From contig NZ_JAAIJQ010000011.1 of NCBI RefSeq assembly GCF_010820565.1, positions 1-64,000 on the forward strand: a stretch of DNA of 64,000 nucleotides, written 5' to 3'. The DNA is from Thiorhodococcus minor. GTDB lineage: Bacteria; Pseudomonadota; Gammaproteobacteria; Chromatiales; Chromatiaceae. This document shows, one piece after another, positions 14,965-24,272 of this stretch. A model generated the notes under the pieces. That model ran no database searches and was not told where the DNA came from. It saw only the letters and a list, made by a program, of their open reading frames with translations. Within the stretch, counting starts at the first letter, position 1; every line of letters starts with the position of its first letter. Made by a program: the position numbers and the translations under genes.

Positions 14965-16299
14965 ATGCGGCACTACTTCGGAACGGACGGGATCCGCGGA
15001 ACCGTCGGGCAGGGATGCATCACGCCCGATTTCGTCCTCAAGCTCGGCTGGGCGGCCGGCCGAGTGCTCGGCAACGGCAGCGGCAAGATCCTCATCGGCA
15101 AGGACACGCGGATCTCGGGCTATATGTTCGAGTCGGCGCTCGAGGCCGGGCTGGTCGCCGCTGGTGTCGACATCCGCTTGCTGGGTCCCATGACGACGCC
15201 TGGCGTGGCCTATCTGACGCGCACCTTCCGGGCGAGCGCGGGCATCGTCATCACGGCATCGCACAACCCCTACCAGGACAACGGCATCAAGTTCTTCTCC
15301 GCCGATGGCGACAAGCTGCCAGACGAGGTGGAGCTTGCGATCGAGGCCGAGCTCGAGCGTCCGATCCAGACGGTGGACTCCAGCAAGCTCGGCAAGGCCA
15401 AGCGCGTCGACGATGCCAACGGGCGCTACATCGAGTTCTGCAAGAGCACCATCCCCGCCCGCATGGATTTCCGCGATCTCAAGATCGTGGTGGATTGCGC
15501 CAATGGCGCGACCTACAACACGGCGCCACACGTCTTGGAAGAGCTTGGCGCGACCGTGGTGCGGGTCGGCACGGAGCCGGACGGCTTCAACATCAATCTG
15601 GATGTCGGATCGACCAGGCCGGAGGCGCTTTGTCGTGCGGTCGTCGAGCAGGGGGCGGATCTGGGTATCGCCTTCGACGGGGACGGCGATCGCGTGCTCA
15701 TGTCGGATTCGCGTGGCAACCTGGTGGACGGCGACCAGCTCCTCTACATCATCGCCAAGTCGAGATTGGTCGCGGGTGCCATGCGCGGCGAGGTCGTCGG
15801 CACGCTGATGAGCAATCTCGGCTTCGAGCACGCGCTCCGGCGTCTCGAGGTCGGCTTCGTTCGCACCAAGGTCGGCGACCGCTACATCATGGAGCACCTC
15901 AAGGGGGCGGACGGTATTCTCGGCGGTGAGCCGTCGGGGCACCTCATCTGCCGCGACCGCACCACCACTGGCGATGGCATCGTGTCGGCGCTCCAGGTCC
16001 TGGCCGCCATCAAGCGGCTGGCTACCAGCCTCGACGACCTCAGCGCCGAAGTGGAGCGCTACCCTCAGGTGCTCATCAATGTGCGGCTCGATCAGCGTCG
16101 CGACATCGTCGGTCTACCCGAGGTGCGGGACGCGGTTCTAAGCGCGGAGCATGAGCTGGGCGACCGCGGCCGGATTCTCCTCCGGCCGTCGGGGACCGAG
16201 CCCCTGGTCAGGGTCATGGTCGAGGGAAGGGACCAAGACGAAGTCACACGGCTCGCCGAGCGTCTGGCCAACGTCGTCCGCGAGCAGATCATCGGCTAG
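14965..16299 (+). CDS. glmM: Phosphoglucosamine mutase GlmM
   Basis: Converts glucosamine-6-phosphate to glucosamine-1-phosphate for peptidoglycan and LPS synthesis. The 444-aa protein has the phosphoserine site [15 protein letters not shown] (Ser99), the Mg2+ site [12 protein letters not shown], the sugar-binding [12 protein letters not shown] and the phosphate-binding [15 protein letters not shown]. The start lies 3 nt after the ftsH stop. In E. coli, folP lies between ftsH and glmM; here it is absent. Confidence 0.98.
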   Translation: MRHYFGTDGIRGTVGQGCITPDFVLKLGWAAGRVLGNGSGKILIGKDTRISGYMFESALEAGLVAAGVDIRLLGPMTTPGVAYLTRTFRASAGIVITASHNPYQDNGIKFFSADGDKLPDEVELAIEAELERPIQTVDSSKLGKAKRVDDANGRYIEFCKSTIPARMDFRDLKIVVDCANGATYNTAPHVLEELGATVVRVGTEPDGFNINLDVGSTRPEALCRAVVEQGADLGIAFDGDGDRVLMSDSRGNLVDGDQLLYIIAKSRLVAGAMRGEVVGTLMSNLGFEHALRRLEVGFVRTKVGDRYIMEHLKGADGILGGEPSGHLICRDRTTTGDGIVSALQVLAAIKRLATSLDDLSAEVERYPQVLINVRLDQRRDIVGLPEVRDAVLSAEHELGDRGRILLRPSGTEPLVRVMVEGRDQDEVTRLAERLANVVREQIIG

Positions 16300-16466
16300 A
16301 AGAGGCCGCTTTCCGGAGTCTCGGAGGCGCCAGGAAAGCCTTGGTCTCGCTAGCTTCTCGGCAAACCCCCAAGCGAAGATCATCGAGCAGCAGTGGCGCT
16401 CGCCGCGTCGAACCGAGCCGCGTCTGTGCGGTCGCTGCTGGATGATCGCGAAGGTTCGGATTCACT

Positions 16467-16901
16467 GTGGCAACTGTTAAGAAAAGCGCACTGGTGCCGC
16501 ATTCGGCATCGCAGATGTTCAACCTCGTCTATGACGTGGCCTCCTATCCCAAGTTTCTCCCCTGGTGCAGCAATGCGTGGGTGATTTCGGAGACGGACAC
16601 CAAGATCTGCGGTCAGATCGAAGTGCAGCGGATGGGCATCCACCAGACCTTCAGCACCTGTAACGCGTTCGAGCGCGATCGGTTGATGAGTATCGACCTG
16701 CTCGATGGCCCCTTCCGCAAGCTGGTCGGGGCCTGGCGCTTTACGCCCTTGCGCGAGGACGCCTCCAAGGTGGAGCTGGAGCTCGAGTTCGAGTTCTCCG
16801 GGCGCCTCATCGACAAGGCCTTCGGCGGCGTCTTCAATCAGATCGCCAACACCTTGGTCGATGCCTTCTGCAAGCGCGCGGACGAGGTCCACGGTGACTG
16901 A
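16467..16901 (+). CDS. ratA: RatA/COQ10-type START-domain protein
   Basis: A 144-aa START/Bet v1-like protein. E. coli RatA was described as blocking 70S association, while homologues (COQ10) bind coenzyme Q, so the physiological role is unsettled. It begins MATVKKSALVPHSASQMFNL from a GTG, followed by VYDVASYPKFLPWCSNAWV and ends with NTLVDAFCKRADEVHGD, all family-typical. It overlaps the next gene (rnfH) by 8 nt. The ratA-rnfH pair divergent from or next to smpB/bamE is a conserved gammaproteobacterial arrangement. Confidence 0.93.
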   Translation: MATVKKSALVPHSASQMFNLVYDVASYPKFLPWCSNAWVISETDTKICGQIEVQRMGIHQTFSTCNAFERDRLMSIDLLDGPFRKLVGAWRFTPLREDASKVELELEFEFSGRLIDKAFGGVFNQIANTLVDAFCKRADEVHGD

Positions 16902-17199
16902 CTACATCCAAGTCTCCGTGGCTTACGTCGGGCCGGAAGGACAGGTCCTGCGCAATCTGGAGGCCCTGACAGGGACGCGCGCCCAAGAGGCGATCGAGCA
17001 ATCCGGGATCCTCGGGCAATTTCCCGAGATCGATCTCGCGATCAACAAGATCGGGGTCTTCGGCAGGCTGGTGAAGCCCGATCAGGTGCTGCAGGACGGC
17101 GACCGCGTGGAGATCTACCGCCCCTTGATCGCGGACCCGAAGGAGGCGCGCAAACGGCGCGCGGCAGGGGCGGCGAAGCCCGCGGCGGCGGCTCGGTAG
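16894..17199 (+). CDS. rnfH: RnfH-family ubiquitin-like protein (RatB)
   Basis: A 101-aa beta-grasp protein of the RnfH family whose biochemical role is unknown. It starts with GTG inside the end of ratA (8-nt overlap), reading MTDYIQVSVAYVGPEGQ. The C-terminal motif GDRVEIYRPLIADPKEARKR is the family signature. A final Ala-rich tail is lineage-specific. It is translationally coupled to ratA. Confidence 0.93.
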   Translation: MTDYIQVSVAYVGPEGQVLRNLEALTGTRAQEAIEQSGILGQFPEIDLAINKIGVFGRLVKPDQVLQDGDRVEIYRPLIADPKEARKRRAAGAAKPAAAAR

Positions 17200-17303
17200 G
17201 ATCGAAAGGCAAGACAGGACCCGGACGTCTCTCGCTTTGCCGACCCACTGGCGTCAAGTCGGCGCCTAGCTTGCCTAAGCTTGCTCAGTCATCGCGCCGG
17301 GCA

Positions 17304-17792
17304 CTATTCCTTCGGCTCAAGTCCGACCGCCTTCAGGCCCTTGCTCACAACCCCCTCGCGATGCTCGTAATCGGGCACGGTGACGAGTATCTCCTTCTCC
17401 TCTCGCCCTGCGGCGCGATTCGCATCGGGGCGGATGTCGCCGACGATTCGCGCTAGTGCCTCATCCTGGAAATGGAGCGTCAGGTCGCGCTGCTCCATCT
17501 TCTGGTGGCCGCGCCTGATGGTGTAGACGTAGTCCCAGCGGTTGCGATGGAAGAAGTCCGTGAGCAGGGGGGTGCCCAGCACGAACTCGACCTGACGCTT
17601 GGTCATGCCCAGCTCCAGGCTGTCCACCATCTCCTCGGTGATAATATTGCCCTGTTGTACCGTCATCTTGTAGACGAAGGGCAGATCCTCGAGCACCGAG
17701 CCCTTGTACTCGTCCGGCTTCTTATCGCGCGCACAGCCAATCGTCATGGCGACCAGGCAAGCGATGATGGTAAAACTGAAAATCTTTCGCAT
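17304..17792 (-). CDS. bamE: BamE (SmpA/OmlA) outer-membrane lipoprotein
   Basis: Lipoprotein of the BAM complex, which folds beta-barrel proteins into the outer membrane. The 162-aa precursor has a signal peptide with lipobox TIGC (Cys20). The BamE fold follows: LPFVYKMTVQQGNIITEEMV, then LELGMTKRQVEFVLGTPLL, RWDYVYTIRRG and LTLHFQDEALARIVGD. The C-terminal ~40 residues are an extension. It is divergent from fur, with about 100 bp between the start codons, the standard bamE-fur arrangement. Confidence 0.97.
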   Translation of the reverse strand: MRKIFSFTIIACLVAMTIGCARDKKPDEYKGSVLEDLPFVYKMTVQQGNIITEEMVDSLELGMTKRQVEFVLGTPLLTDFFHRNRWDYVYTIRRGHQKMEQRDLTLHFQDEALARIVGDIRPDANRAAGREEKEILVTVPDYEHREGVVSKGLKAVGLEPKE

Positions 17793-17894
17793 CTTGATCT
17801 GACAAGTACTTTGCGATAAACCGCCGCATCATACAGCAGCGCTGCCTCCTGATTGTAGGGGCAAGCCGATGATTCACGCCGATTTCGGCCATGC

Positions 17895-18344
17895 ATGGCC
17901 GAAACGCAGCAAGACGGGGAGAGCCAGTTGGAGAACCAGCAGATCAAAGATGCCGGACTCAAGGTCACAGCACCTCGAGTCAAGATCCTGGGGATTCTGG
18001 AAAGCTGTGGCAAGCGCCACATGAGCGCGGAAGACGTCTACAAAGAGCTCCTCAGCCAGGATGAGGAGATCGGCCTCGCCACGGTCTATCGCGTCCTGAC
18101 TCAGTTCGAGGGTGCCGGACTCGTCTGCCGACGCCACTTCGAGGGCGGTCAGTCGGTCTTCGAGCTCAACAGCGGCGAGCACCACGACCACTTGGTGTGC
18201 CTCAAGTGCGGCCGGATCGTCGAGTTCGTCGATCCCACCATCGAGAAACGTCAGGCCAAGATCGCGGCCGAAAATCACTTCAAGATCGAAGACCACTCAC
18301 TCGTCGTCTACGGCATCTGCAGCGACTGCCAGGCGAAGGGCTGA
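17895..18344 (+). CDS. fur: Ferric uptake regulator Fur
   Basis: Fe2+-responsive repressor of iron uptake genes. 149 aa. The winged-helix domain contains AGLKVTAPRVKILGILE and IGLATVYRVLTQFEGAGLV. Metal sites are the GEHHDHLVCLKCG block and the C-terminal CSDC. The N-terminus carries about 15 extra polar residues before KDAGLKVT compared with E. coli Fur; a second ATG lies 4 nt upstream in another frame. It is divergent from bamE. Confidence 0.97.
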   Translation: MAETQQDGESQLENQQIKDAGLKVTAPRVKILGILESCGKRHMSAEDVYKELLSQDEEIGLATVYRVLTQFEGAGLVCRRHFEGGQSVFELNSGEHHDHLVCLKCGRIVEFVDPTIEKRQAKIAAENHFKIEDHSLVVYGICSDCQAKG

Positions 18345-18774
18345 GAACCCCAGCGGCCTGCGCCGCCGGGCTCGTTTGACTGGGTCATCAGCCAGGCAAC
18401 ATTCCGGGCACATACCCCCCAGTGGGCTAGCTGTCCTGCCAGCGGTGCGGGCGCCGCAATCCGAAGGGGCGCTTCAACCCGAAAAGAGCTACCAGCTTCT
18501 AGTGCAGCAGAGTGAAAGTCCTGAGACCGTTTTCTCGCGATGTGTCGCAAGACGCTTTGCAACCGCATCCTGCTGTTTTGTAACCGATGTTCGCGACCTC
18601 AGACCTGAATGACAAACGGCATCAGGACTGCCATACGGGACCACTAGCCGCCAGCCTTATAGGATCACTCAGTTGGCCGATAGAGACCGTCGGTCTGGTG
18701 CATGCCATGATCCTGCGTATCCAGGCCCTGGTCCTGGGCGGGCATTGATTCCGATGATCCGGGAGTGAATCCGC
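18345..18774. other. Intergenic region after fur, nothing recognised
   Basis: About 430 bp without a supported gene. Around 18480 there is a short GAAAAGAGCTACCAGCTTC stretch that resembles the AGCTTCCAGC-type repeat found at 20879 and 29487. Confidence 0.45.
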
Positions 18775-20196
18775 ATGAACGCCATTTCGATGTTTGACCG
18801 GCCCGCCGGCTGCTGCGCCGACGCCATCCAACAGCGTTGCATCAAGGCCGGTGCCGCAATCCTGGCCGCCCTGCTGATCGGTGGCTGCGCCACCGGCGCG
18901 CGTCAACTGATGCCGACCCCGACCCTGTACCAGCTGCCGGACGGCCGGCCGGTGTTCGATCCGGCCGTGGAGGCCCTCCAGAATCCGGCGCAAGATCCGA
19001 ACCTGGATCTGCTGTTCATCACCGACCGCGCCCCGCCCACACCCGCGGAGCTTGAGGTGCATGCCAAGGGCGAGTCGTCGTTGCCCTACGGCCAAGGGCG
19101 CGCCCGGCACATCGCCTTCGGCTCCGCCCAGGTGCGGATGGTGCCGACGTTGGACTGGAGCGTGCTGCGCGCGCAAAGCCAGCTCGCCAAGCGCACCCAG
19201 GAGGTCAACCTGGAGCTGGGCCAGGTCCGCACATTGGGCGCCTTTCCCGATGAGCCCTACCAAATCTCCAAGGGTCCGGACGGGAAGACCCTGCGCGACC
19301 GTGCAGAGCTTGCACGCCACTTCGCGGCCAAGGCCGAGCTGCAGGGCGAGGTCGAGCGCAGGCTCGCGCAGGCACCCAAGAAGGAGGTCATGCTCTACGT
19401 CCATGGCTTCAACGAGACCTTCGCCACCGCCGCCTATACCGCCGCGGAGTTGTGCCACTTCCTCGGTCGCGAGGAGGTCTGCGCCTTCTTCACCTGGCCG
19501 GCCTCGACCACCGGCAATTTCCTGATCTCCTACACCACCACCACGGAGTCCGCCGACTACGCGGTCGCGCATCTCAAGAAGACCATCCGCACGCTCGCGA
19601 GCACCCCGGGGGTCGAGCGGCTGCAGCTCCTTGCCCACAGTCGCGGCACGGCTCTGACCTTGCGGGCCGTGAGTGAGTTGGCGCGCGAGGCCATCGCCGC
19701 CAGCAAGGAGCCGATGGACCTGTACAAGATCGACAACCTGGTGCTGCTCTCGCCGGACATCGACGTGGACATCGCCGGTCAGCAGATCACCGACTTCCTC
19801 TCCGATCCCGAGCTGATGACGGTCTGGCCGGAGGGGCGGCTGCCGCGCGTGCTGCAGGGCCGTTTGACCATCTATGCTTCGCCGGAGGACCGTGCCCTAC
19901 TGGTCTCCCGCATCCTGTTCCGTAGTCGCAACCGGGTCGGACAGCTCCGTCCCGAGGACATTCCGGACAAGGCTCAGCGCTACTTCGAGACGGTCGGGCG
20001 CATCGATCTGATTTCCTACGAGGGCAAGCGCACGGACCTGTTCGGCCACTCCTACTTCACCACCAATCCACAGGTGAGCTCCGATCTGATCGAATTGCTC
20101 CGCTACGACAAGCAGTTGGGAGAGCCTGGGCGGGAGCTGGTCAAGACCGGGCGGGTGACCTGGGAGTTTCCGGTCGACGGGAACAATGGATACTAG
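18775..20196 (+). CDS. Lipoprotein alpha/beta hydrolase, DUF900 family
   Basis: A 473-aa predicted lipoprotein with lipobox LIGGC near residue 38 (the ATG may be too early, since about 20 polar residues precede the hydrophobic segment). The DUF900 hydrolase domain follows: LFITDRAPPTP, then EVMLYVHGFNETFATAAYTA, FFTWPAST, the nucleophile elbow LLAHSRGT (AHSRG), LVLLSPDIDVD, and a C-terminal GHSYFTTNPQVSSDLI that holds the likely catalytic His. Substrate unknown. It is convergent with the DUF1640 pseudogene, whose end lies 9 bp away. Confidence 0.85.
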   Translation: MNAISMFDRPAGCCADAIQQRCIKAGAAILAALLIGGCATGARQLMPTPTLYQLPDGRPVFDPAVEALQNPAQDPNLDLLFITDRAPPTPAELEVHAKGESSLPYGQGRARHIAFGSAQVRMVPTLDWSVLRAQSQLAKRTQEVNLELGQVRTLGAFPDEPYQISKGPDGKTLRDRAELARHFAAKAELQGEVERRLAQAPKKEVMLYVHGFNETFATAAYTAAELCHFLGREEVCAFFTWPASTTGNFLISYTTTTESADYAVAHLKKTIRTLASTPGVERLQLLAHSRGTALTLRAVSELAREAIAASKEPMDLYKIDNLVLLSPDIDVDIAGQQITDFLSDPELMTVWPEGRLPRVLQGRLTIYASPEDRALLVSRILFRSRNRVGQLRPEDIPDKAQRYFETVGRIDLISYEGKRTDLFGHSYFTTNPQVSSDLIELLRYDKQLGEPGRELVKTGRVTWEFPVDGNNGY

Positions 20197-20205
20197 ATGT
20201 CGGGC

Positions 20206-20752
20206 TCACAACACCTTCGCCAAGGTTGCGACCGCCGCGATGGCCACCGCCATCATGGCCCCGAGCTTGATGATCAGGCGGTACTCGAGCTCGCGAATGT
20301 CCGACTTGAGCGCCAGCTCCAGCGCCCGCAGGTCGGTCTTGGTCGCCAGCTCCGCCTCCACCCCGCGAGGCATGGAGAGCGCAGCGCAGCCGAGCGGCCC
20401 CGGGTAGGTGTGGGCGCGGGCGTAGCGCCGCAGTGCCGAGGGCTGTGCCCGAGGCGCGGAGGCGATATGCAGAGCGCATCCCGCACACCGTTGAGTCATT
20501 CGTCGCAGGGGAGTGGCGCAGGCGCGCAGAGCCGTAGCCAGCCCCCGGAGCGGGACGAGCCCGGGCTAAAAGGCTGTCTTGTCGCGAGGGCGTTGGGGCG
20601 ACTGGGAGTCCCGCAACGCATCCTGAGCGGCGACGACACCCCGGATGGGCGGCACGAAAGGCTTCGGCAATCGCCTCGGCCTGACTTTCAGGGATGCCTG
20701 AATCCTTGAGCGTGCGGATGAATGTGTGGGTGTCGAAGGTGATGGCGGTCGT
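20206..20752 (-). pseudogene. DUF1640-type coiled-coil membrane protein, interrupted by ~280 bp
   Basis: Two halves of one small protein can be read. The N-terminal half (about 20752-20645) gives ITFDTHTFIRTLKDSG and PESQAEAIAEAFRAAH. The C-terminal half (20361-20206) gives VEAELATKTDLRALELALKS and ends in a membrane helix, LGAMMAVAIAAVATLAKVL. This is the layout of DUF1640/CCDC90-like proteins of about 90 aa. Between the halves lie about 280 bp of unrelated sequence, and the halves are in different frames. The expected start codon reads ACG in place of ATG. Clearly non-functional. Confidence 0.8.
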
Positions 20753-21046
20753 GGCTCGATGTCGTCGGTCCGCCCTGGCGGACAACATGGCGCTGCAGCC
20801 CCTGGCTGTCAACGGACTGCGCGCCGACTTGGCCTCATCACGCCAGAGCGCGGATTCACAAGGCACTCAAGCCAAAAAGAGCTGTCAGCTTCCAGCCTCC
20901 AGCAGCCAGCTATTGAAGATCGGCCACTTGGATATTGAGAACGCGCTGCCAGGGCTCACCCATCAGGTGAAGCCCGCAAGAAGGGAAAACCTCGACAAAG
21001 CAACCGCTGGAGGCTGATCGCCGGCGGCTGACTGCTCTTTCTGGGC

Positions 21047-21337
21047 TCAAGGCACTGAGGACGCCCTCTGCTCGTTCTCTAACGCCTTATCCGTGATCTC
21101 CTTGTACAGATGCACGGCGCGGGTATAGAGGCTCTCGAATTCCGGCCGCTTGTCCACCAGCCGCTTGATGTGCTCGGCATCCTCCATCACCCGCTTGAGG
21201 TGCTCGATGTCGGAGTCGTCGAGCGGCTCGCCGCGGTCGACCTTAACCTTGATGTCGAGCGCGGGCGGGAGCCGAAACTTCTCGAAGCGCTCGAGAATGG
21301 TGACGATCACGCCTTCTTCGTGTGAGATCTCGGTCAT
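21047..21337 (-). CDS. Small conserved hypothetical protein coupled to a LOG-family gene
   Basis: A 96-aa charged, mostly helical protein that I do not recognise functionally. It begins [20 protein letters not shown], has a proline-containing [19 protein letters not shown], then the amphipathic stretch [20 protein letters not shown]. No Cys, signal peptide or membrane segment. The ATG overlaps the stop of the preceding 57-60 codon gene (ATGA), which itself overlaps the LOG-family gene, so three genes are translationally coupled. Confidence 0.7.
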   Translation of the reverse strand: MTEISHEEGVIVTILERFEKFRLPPALDIKVKVDRGEPLDDSDIEHLKRVMEDAEHIKRLVDKRPEFESLYTRAVHLYKEITDKALENEQRASSVP

Positions 21338-21507
21338 GGTGTTCTCCGCAACAAGTTGATCACTCGGATCGCGCTGATGGCCTCGGCGAGGACCTCCAGT
21401 CCCTTCTGAGTGCGTGGGATGCCCAGATGCCCGGCCGCGAGGAGCCGCAGCTCGGTCTGGGCCTGGCTGGTGGAAGCATCCATCGTTGCGCGCTGCTGGC
21501 GCCGCAT
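21334..21507 (-). CDS. Very small hypothetical protein between LOG-family gene and 96-aa gene
   Basis: 57 aa from the ATG at 21507 (60 from a TTG at 21516 that overlaps the upstream stop). The sequence includes [20 protein letters not shown] and ends [14 protein letters not shown]. Support comes from tight overlaps on both sides: the upstream stop codon overlaps the TTG and the downstream ATG overlaps its stop. No family recognised. Confidence 0.5.
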   Translation of the reverse strand: MRRQQRATMDASTSQAQTELRLLAAGHLGIPRTQKGLEVLAEAISAIRVINLLRRTP

Positions 21508-21512
21508 CGCGC

Positions 21513-22236
21513 TCAACCCTCGCTCGTCTGATGCGGCCGCCAGCGGGCATGCCGCTCGCGCAGAATCGCGAGGGCGTCATCGGCGCCCTTGACGCACTGG
21601 GGGATGTCCATGTCCTCCGCATTGGCCAGCTCGAAGCCGGGGCGGCGCATCCAGCGGCGCGCCCAGTCGAGCAATTCGCCCCACGTATCGCCGACGAAGA
21701 TGAGCGGCGTGTCGTGTAGATGGCGCACCTGTAGGAGCTGCCAGACCAGCATGGATTCCAGGACGGTGCCAATCCCGCCGGGGACGACGATATAGGCGTC
21801 CGAGAGCAGCACGAAGTGATGCAGCCGGGTGAAGAAGGTCTGGTGCTCGAAGGACTCCTGCACGAAGGGGTTGACCTCCTGCTCGAAGGGCAGATCCAAC
21901 TCGGATGCCGATGCTCTGCGCCCGGTCGGGGGCGGCGCTCGACTGAGCGCCCTCGTTGGCCGCCTGCATGAGACCGGGACCGCCGCCGGTAACGATGTCG
22001 CAATCCATCGCGGCCAGCTTGGCGGCGAGCCGTTTGACCTCCTCATAGACCCAATGCCCGGGCCGGGTGCGCGCCGAGCCGAAGATGGTCACCCGATAGC
22101 GCTCCCGCTTCGAGGGGCGCAGCCGAGTCAGATTGTTGACCAGGGTCCAGAGGCCGAAGATGGTATCCACCAGGATGCGCTTGACACCCTCTTCATCGGT
22201 CAGGCTAACAGTGGTTGGCGTGCGCGGTTCTGTCAT
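21513..22236 (-). pseudogene. LOG-family protein (TIGR00730, lysine-decarboxylase-like fold), frameshifted
   Basis: Members of this family are phosphoribohydrolases acting on nucleoside monophosphates; plant LOG makes cytokinins. The first 113 codons from the ATG at 22236 include [19 protein letters not shown] and [17 protein letters not shown]. The remaining part continues in another frame with [40 protein letters not shown] and the signature PGGIGTVLE. The frame changes at about 21900. The sequence there reads CGAGTTG where R-V-E-L would be CGAGTCGAGTTG, which fits loss of one unit of a CGAGT direct repeat. Either a real inactivation or a sequencing error. All catalytic motifs remain on either side. 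Confidence 0.85.
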
Positions 22237-22324
22237 CGACCCTGTCCTCATGAGCCGCTTGTCCTGCGACGCCTCGGGGCTGGCGGGCGCCGCGGGCGCT
22301 GGACGGCCCCGACGACTGCACCGG

Positions 22325-22555
22325 TCAGTCGATATGGCCCTTCTGGTGCTGGTCATAGAGGTAGCCGCCGACAGCACCGGCGCCCGCGCCGATGAGCGCG
22401 CCCGTCCCGGCGCTGCCGCTCAGGGAGCCGATCGCGGCGCCACCCACGGCACCCATCAAGGCGCCGCTGCCGCTGCGGCTTCCCGTCGTGGTCCCGCAGC
22501 CGGACAGGCAGAGCATCAGCGACACAGTCGCAAGCATGGCAAGCTTCTTCTTCAT
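22325..22555 (-). CDS. Glycine-zipper lipoprotein
   Basis: A 76-aa small lipoprotein. The signal peptide MKKKLAMLATVSLMLCLSGC ends in lipobox LSGC. It is followed by a glycine-zipper segment (alternating GGAAIGSL, GTGALIGAGAGAVGGYLYD) as in SlyB/YmgG-type envelope proteins. The C-terminus is short and polar. Start at 22555 chosen because it opens the signal peptide exactly. It may be co-transcribed with the downstream LOG-family pseudogene. Confidence 0.85.
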   Translation of the reverse strand: MKKKLAMLATVSLMLCLSGCGTTTGSRSGSGALMGAVGGAAIGSLSGSAGTGALIGAGAGAVGGYLYDQHQKGHID

Positions 22556-22608
22556 GTCATCAACTCCTGGATCTCGCGATAGGCGACGAAAGCGCCTTCG
22601 CCACACGG

Positions 22609-22937
22609 TTATTTCTGGCAGGGGTACTTGGCCGCAAGGGCGCGCACCACGCCAACGACGGGCGGCTCGGCCATCAGCCGCGCATCCCTGGCCTGCGCGT
22701 CGCCCCAGGAGAGCAAGGCTGAGCGCCGTCCTCGATGGTCGCGCCCTTGGGATAGCAGACGAGCCGTTTCAGCTCGCGATCGTCGCTGATCTCGTCGTGA
22801 TGTTGCGCGGTTGCCTGAAGGCAGGCATGGCACGCCTGATGGGCCACCGCATACTCCACCGCCAGCGTCGCCTGGCTGAAGACAGTGCCGACGCTGGCGA
22901 GGATGAAGGCGAGTCCAAGAGTCTGTCGTGTGTTCAT
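22609..22937 (-). pseudogene. Secreted small Cys-containing protein, frameshifted
   Basis: From the ATG at 22937 a signal peptide (LGLAFILASVGTVFSQATLA) leads into VEYAVAHQACHACLQATAQH and RELKRLVCYPKGATIEDGA. After that point the frame fails: the sensible continuation, ALLSWGDAQARDARLMAEPP then VRALAAKYPCQK, is in another frame, consistent with one missing base near 22720. The CHAC motif followed by other Cys could be structural or metal binding; there is no classical CXXCH. Function unknown. Confidence 0.6.
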
Positions 22938-23232
22938 CTGGCAACTTTCGGTGAGTCATTGGTCGGTTCGCGAAACGAGCGCCGCGGGCGCTCACAGAGC
23001 GCAAGCGCGGGAGATACCTGGAATAAGCAAATCATCCGCCAGCCGCGCGCGAAGCCCTTTGCGGCGCTAAGAATTATTAAAAATCAGCGGCTTGCGCGGC
23101 ATCTTTCGATCGCCGGAGATCCGTCACGGTCACCAGCAACCACGATATCTCAGAGTTTCTACGCCCCCTCCGAGGCGAGACGACCGGCCAGCGAGCACGC
23201 AGCGGTGTTTTCGCTGAGGGTGCCCATACGGC

Positions 23233-24066
23233 TCAAAACACCTCCGGGATCCGCGTCAAGGGCCGGTCCGGCTCCCGATAGCCGGCTGGCTTCTGGCGTT
23301 TGGGCAGGGTGATCCGCTCGCGCGGCAGCTCTTCATAGGGGATCTGGCTCAGCAGATGGCGGATGATATTGAGCCGGGCGCGCTTCTTGTCGTCGGAATG
23401 CGCGACATGCCAGGGCGCAAAATCCGTGTCCGTGGCCGCGAGCATGGCGTCGCGCGCCCGTGAATAGTCGTACCAGCGGCTGTAGGACTTGAGATCCATC
23501 GGTGAAAGCTTCCAGAGCTTGCGACCGTCTTCGATGCGCGCCTCCAAGCGCCGCGCCTGCTCTTCCTGGCTGACCTCCAGCCAGTATTTGATGAGGATGA
23601 TGCCAGAGTCGATCATGGCCTTCTCGACCATCGGGGCCATCTGGAGGAAGCGCTCGGTCTGCGCCTCGGTGCAGAAGCCCATCACCCGCTCGACCCCGGC
23701 GCGGTTGTACCAGCTGCGATCGAAGATGACGATTTCCCCCGCCGCCGGGAAATGGCGCATGTAGCGCTGCACGTACATCTGGCTCTTCTCGCGCTCGGTC
23801 GGTGCCGGCAGGGCGACGACCCGGAAGATGCGCGGGCTCACCCGCTCCGTCATCGCCTTGATGGTCCCGCCCTTGCCCGCGCCGTCGCGACCCTCGAAGA
23901 CGATACAGACCTTGAGTCCTTGGTGACGGACCCATTCTTGGAGCTTGACTAGCTCGACATGCAGCTTCGCCAGCTCGCGCTCATAGGTTTTCGCCTTCAT
24001 CTTGCTGGGTGCTCGACCCGCTTTCTCGTCATCGGCCGCTGTGCGTTTCTTGGCGTGCTTGCTCAT
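23233..24066 (-). CDS. ppk2: Polyphosphate kinase 2
   Basis: PPK2-family enzyme that transfers phosphate between polyphosphate and nucleotides. The 277-aa protein has Walker A in FEGRDGAGKGGTIKA, the lid region, and Walker B IFDRSWYNRAGVERVMGFC. Family-typical blocks EVSQEEQARRLEARIEDGRK and KSYSRWYDYSRARDAMLAAT follow. Start at the ATG 24066 (MSKHAKKR); the upstream extension is non-family. Length fits the short class I PPK2. It is intact although the genes around it are broken. Confidence 0.95.
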   Translation of the reverse strand: MSKHAKKRTAADDEKAGRAPSKMKAKTYERELAKLHVELVKLQEWVRHQGLKVCIVFEGRDGAGKGGTIKAMTERVSPRIFRVVALPAPTEREKSQMYVQRYMRHFPAAGEIVIFDRSWYNRAGVERVMGFCTEAQTERFLQMAPMVEKAMIDSGIILIKYWLEVSQEEQARRLEARIEDGRKLWKLSPMDLKSYSRWYDYSRARDAMLAATDTDFAPWHVAHSDDKKRARLNIIRHLLSQIPYEELPRERITLPKRQKPAGYREPDRPLTRIPEVF

Positions 24067-24272
24067 TGCCCTGCCTCCCGCTGGTGAGCGACCGTCGGCG
24101 GCGGTCTTACCTGTCCAAGTATCGACCAAAACGAACAGGCTGCAGCCAGGCCCCGCTCTCCAATGAATCGGCCGGCACGGCCTGAGGCGGCAGCGCCAGG
24201 CTGGTCGTCAGCAGGATGGAGAAGAGGATGCCGGAAACCGCGGCGGCTCCCTGCGTCGCGCGTAGCCGAGTC

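Noticed and set aside
24107-24245. A signal-peptide-like frame on minus (GILFSILLTTSLALPPQAV) between ppk2 and the Rpn region
   Set aside because: No start codon in a good position, only ~45 codons, no homology I recognise. Possibly another gene remnant but not supportable.
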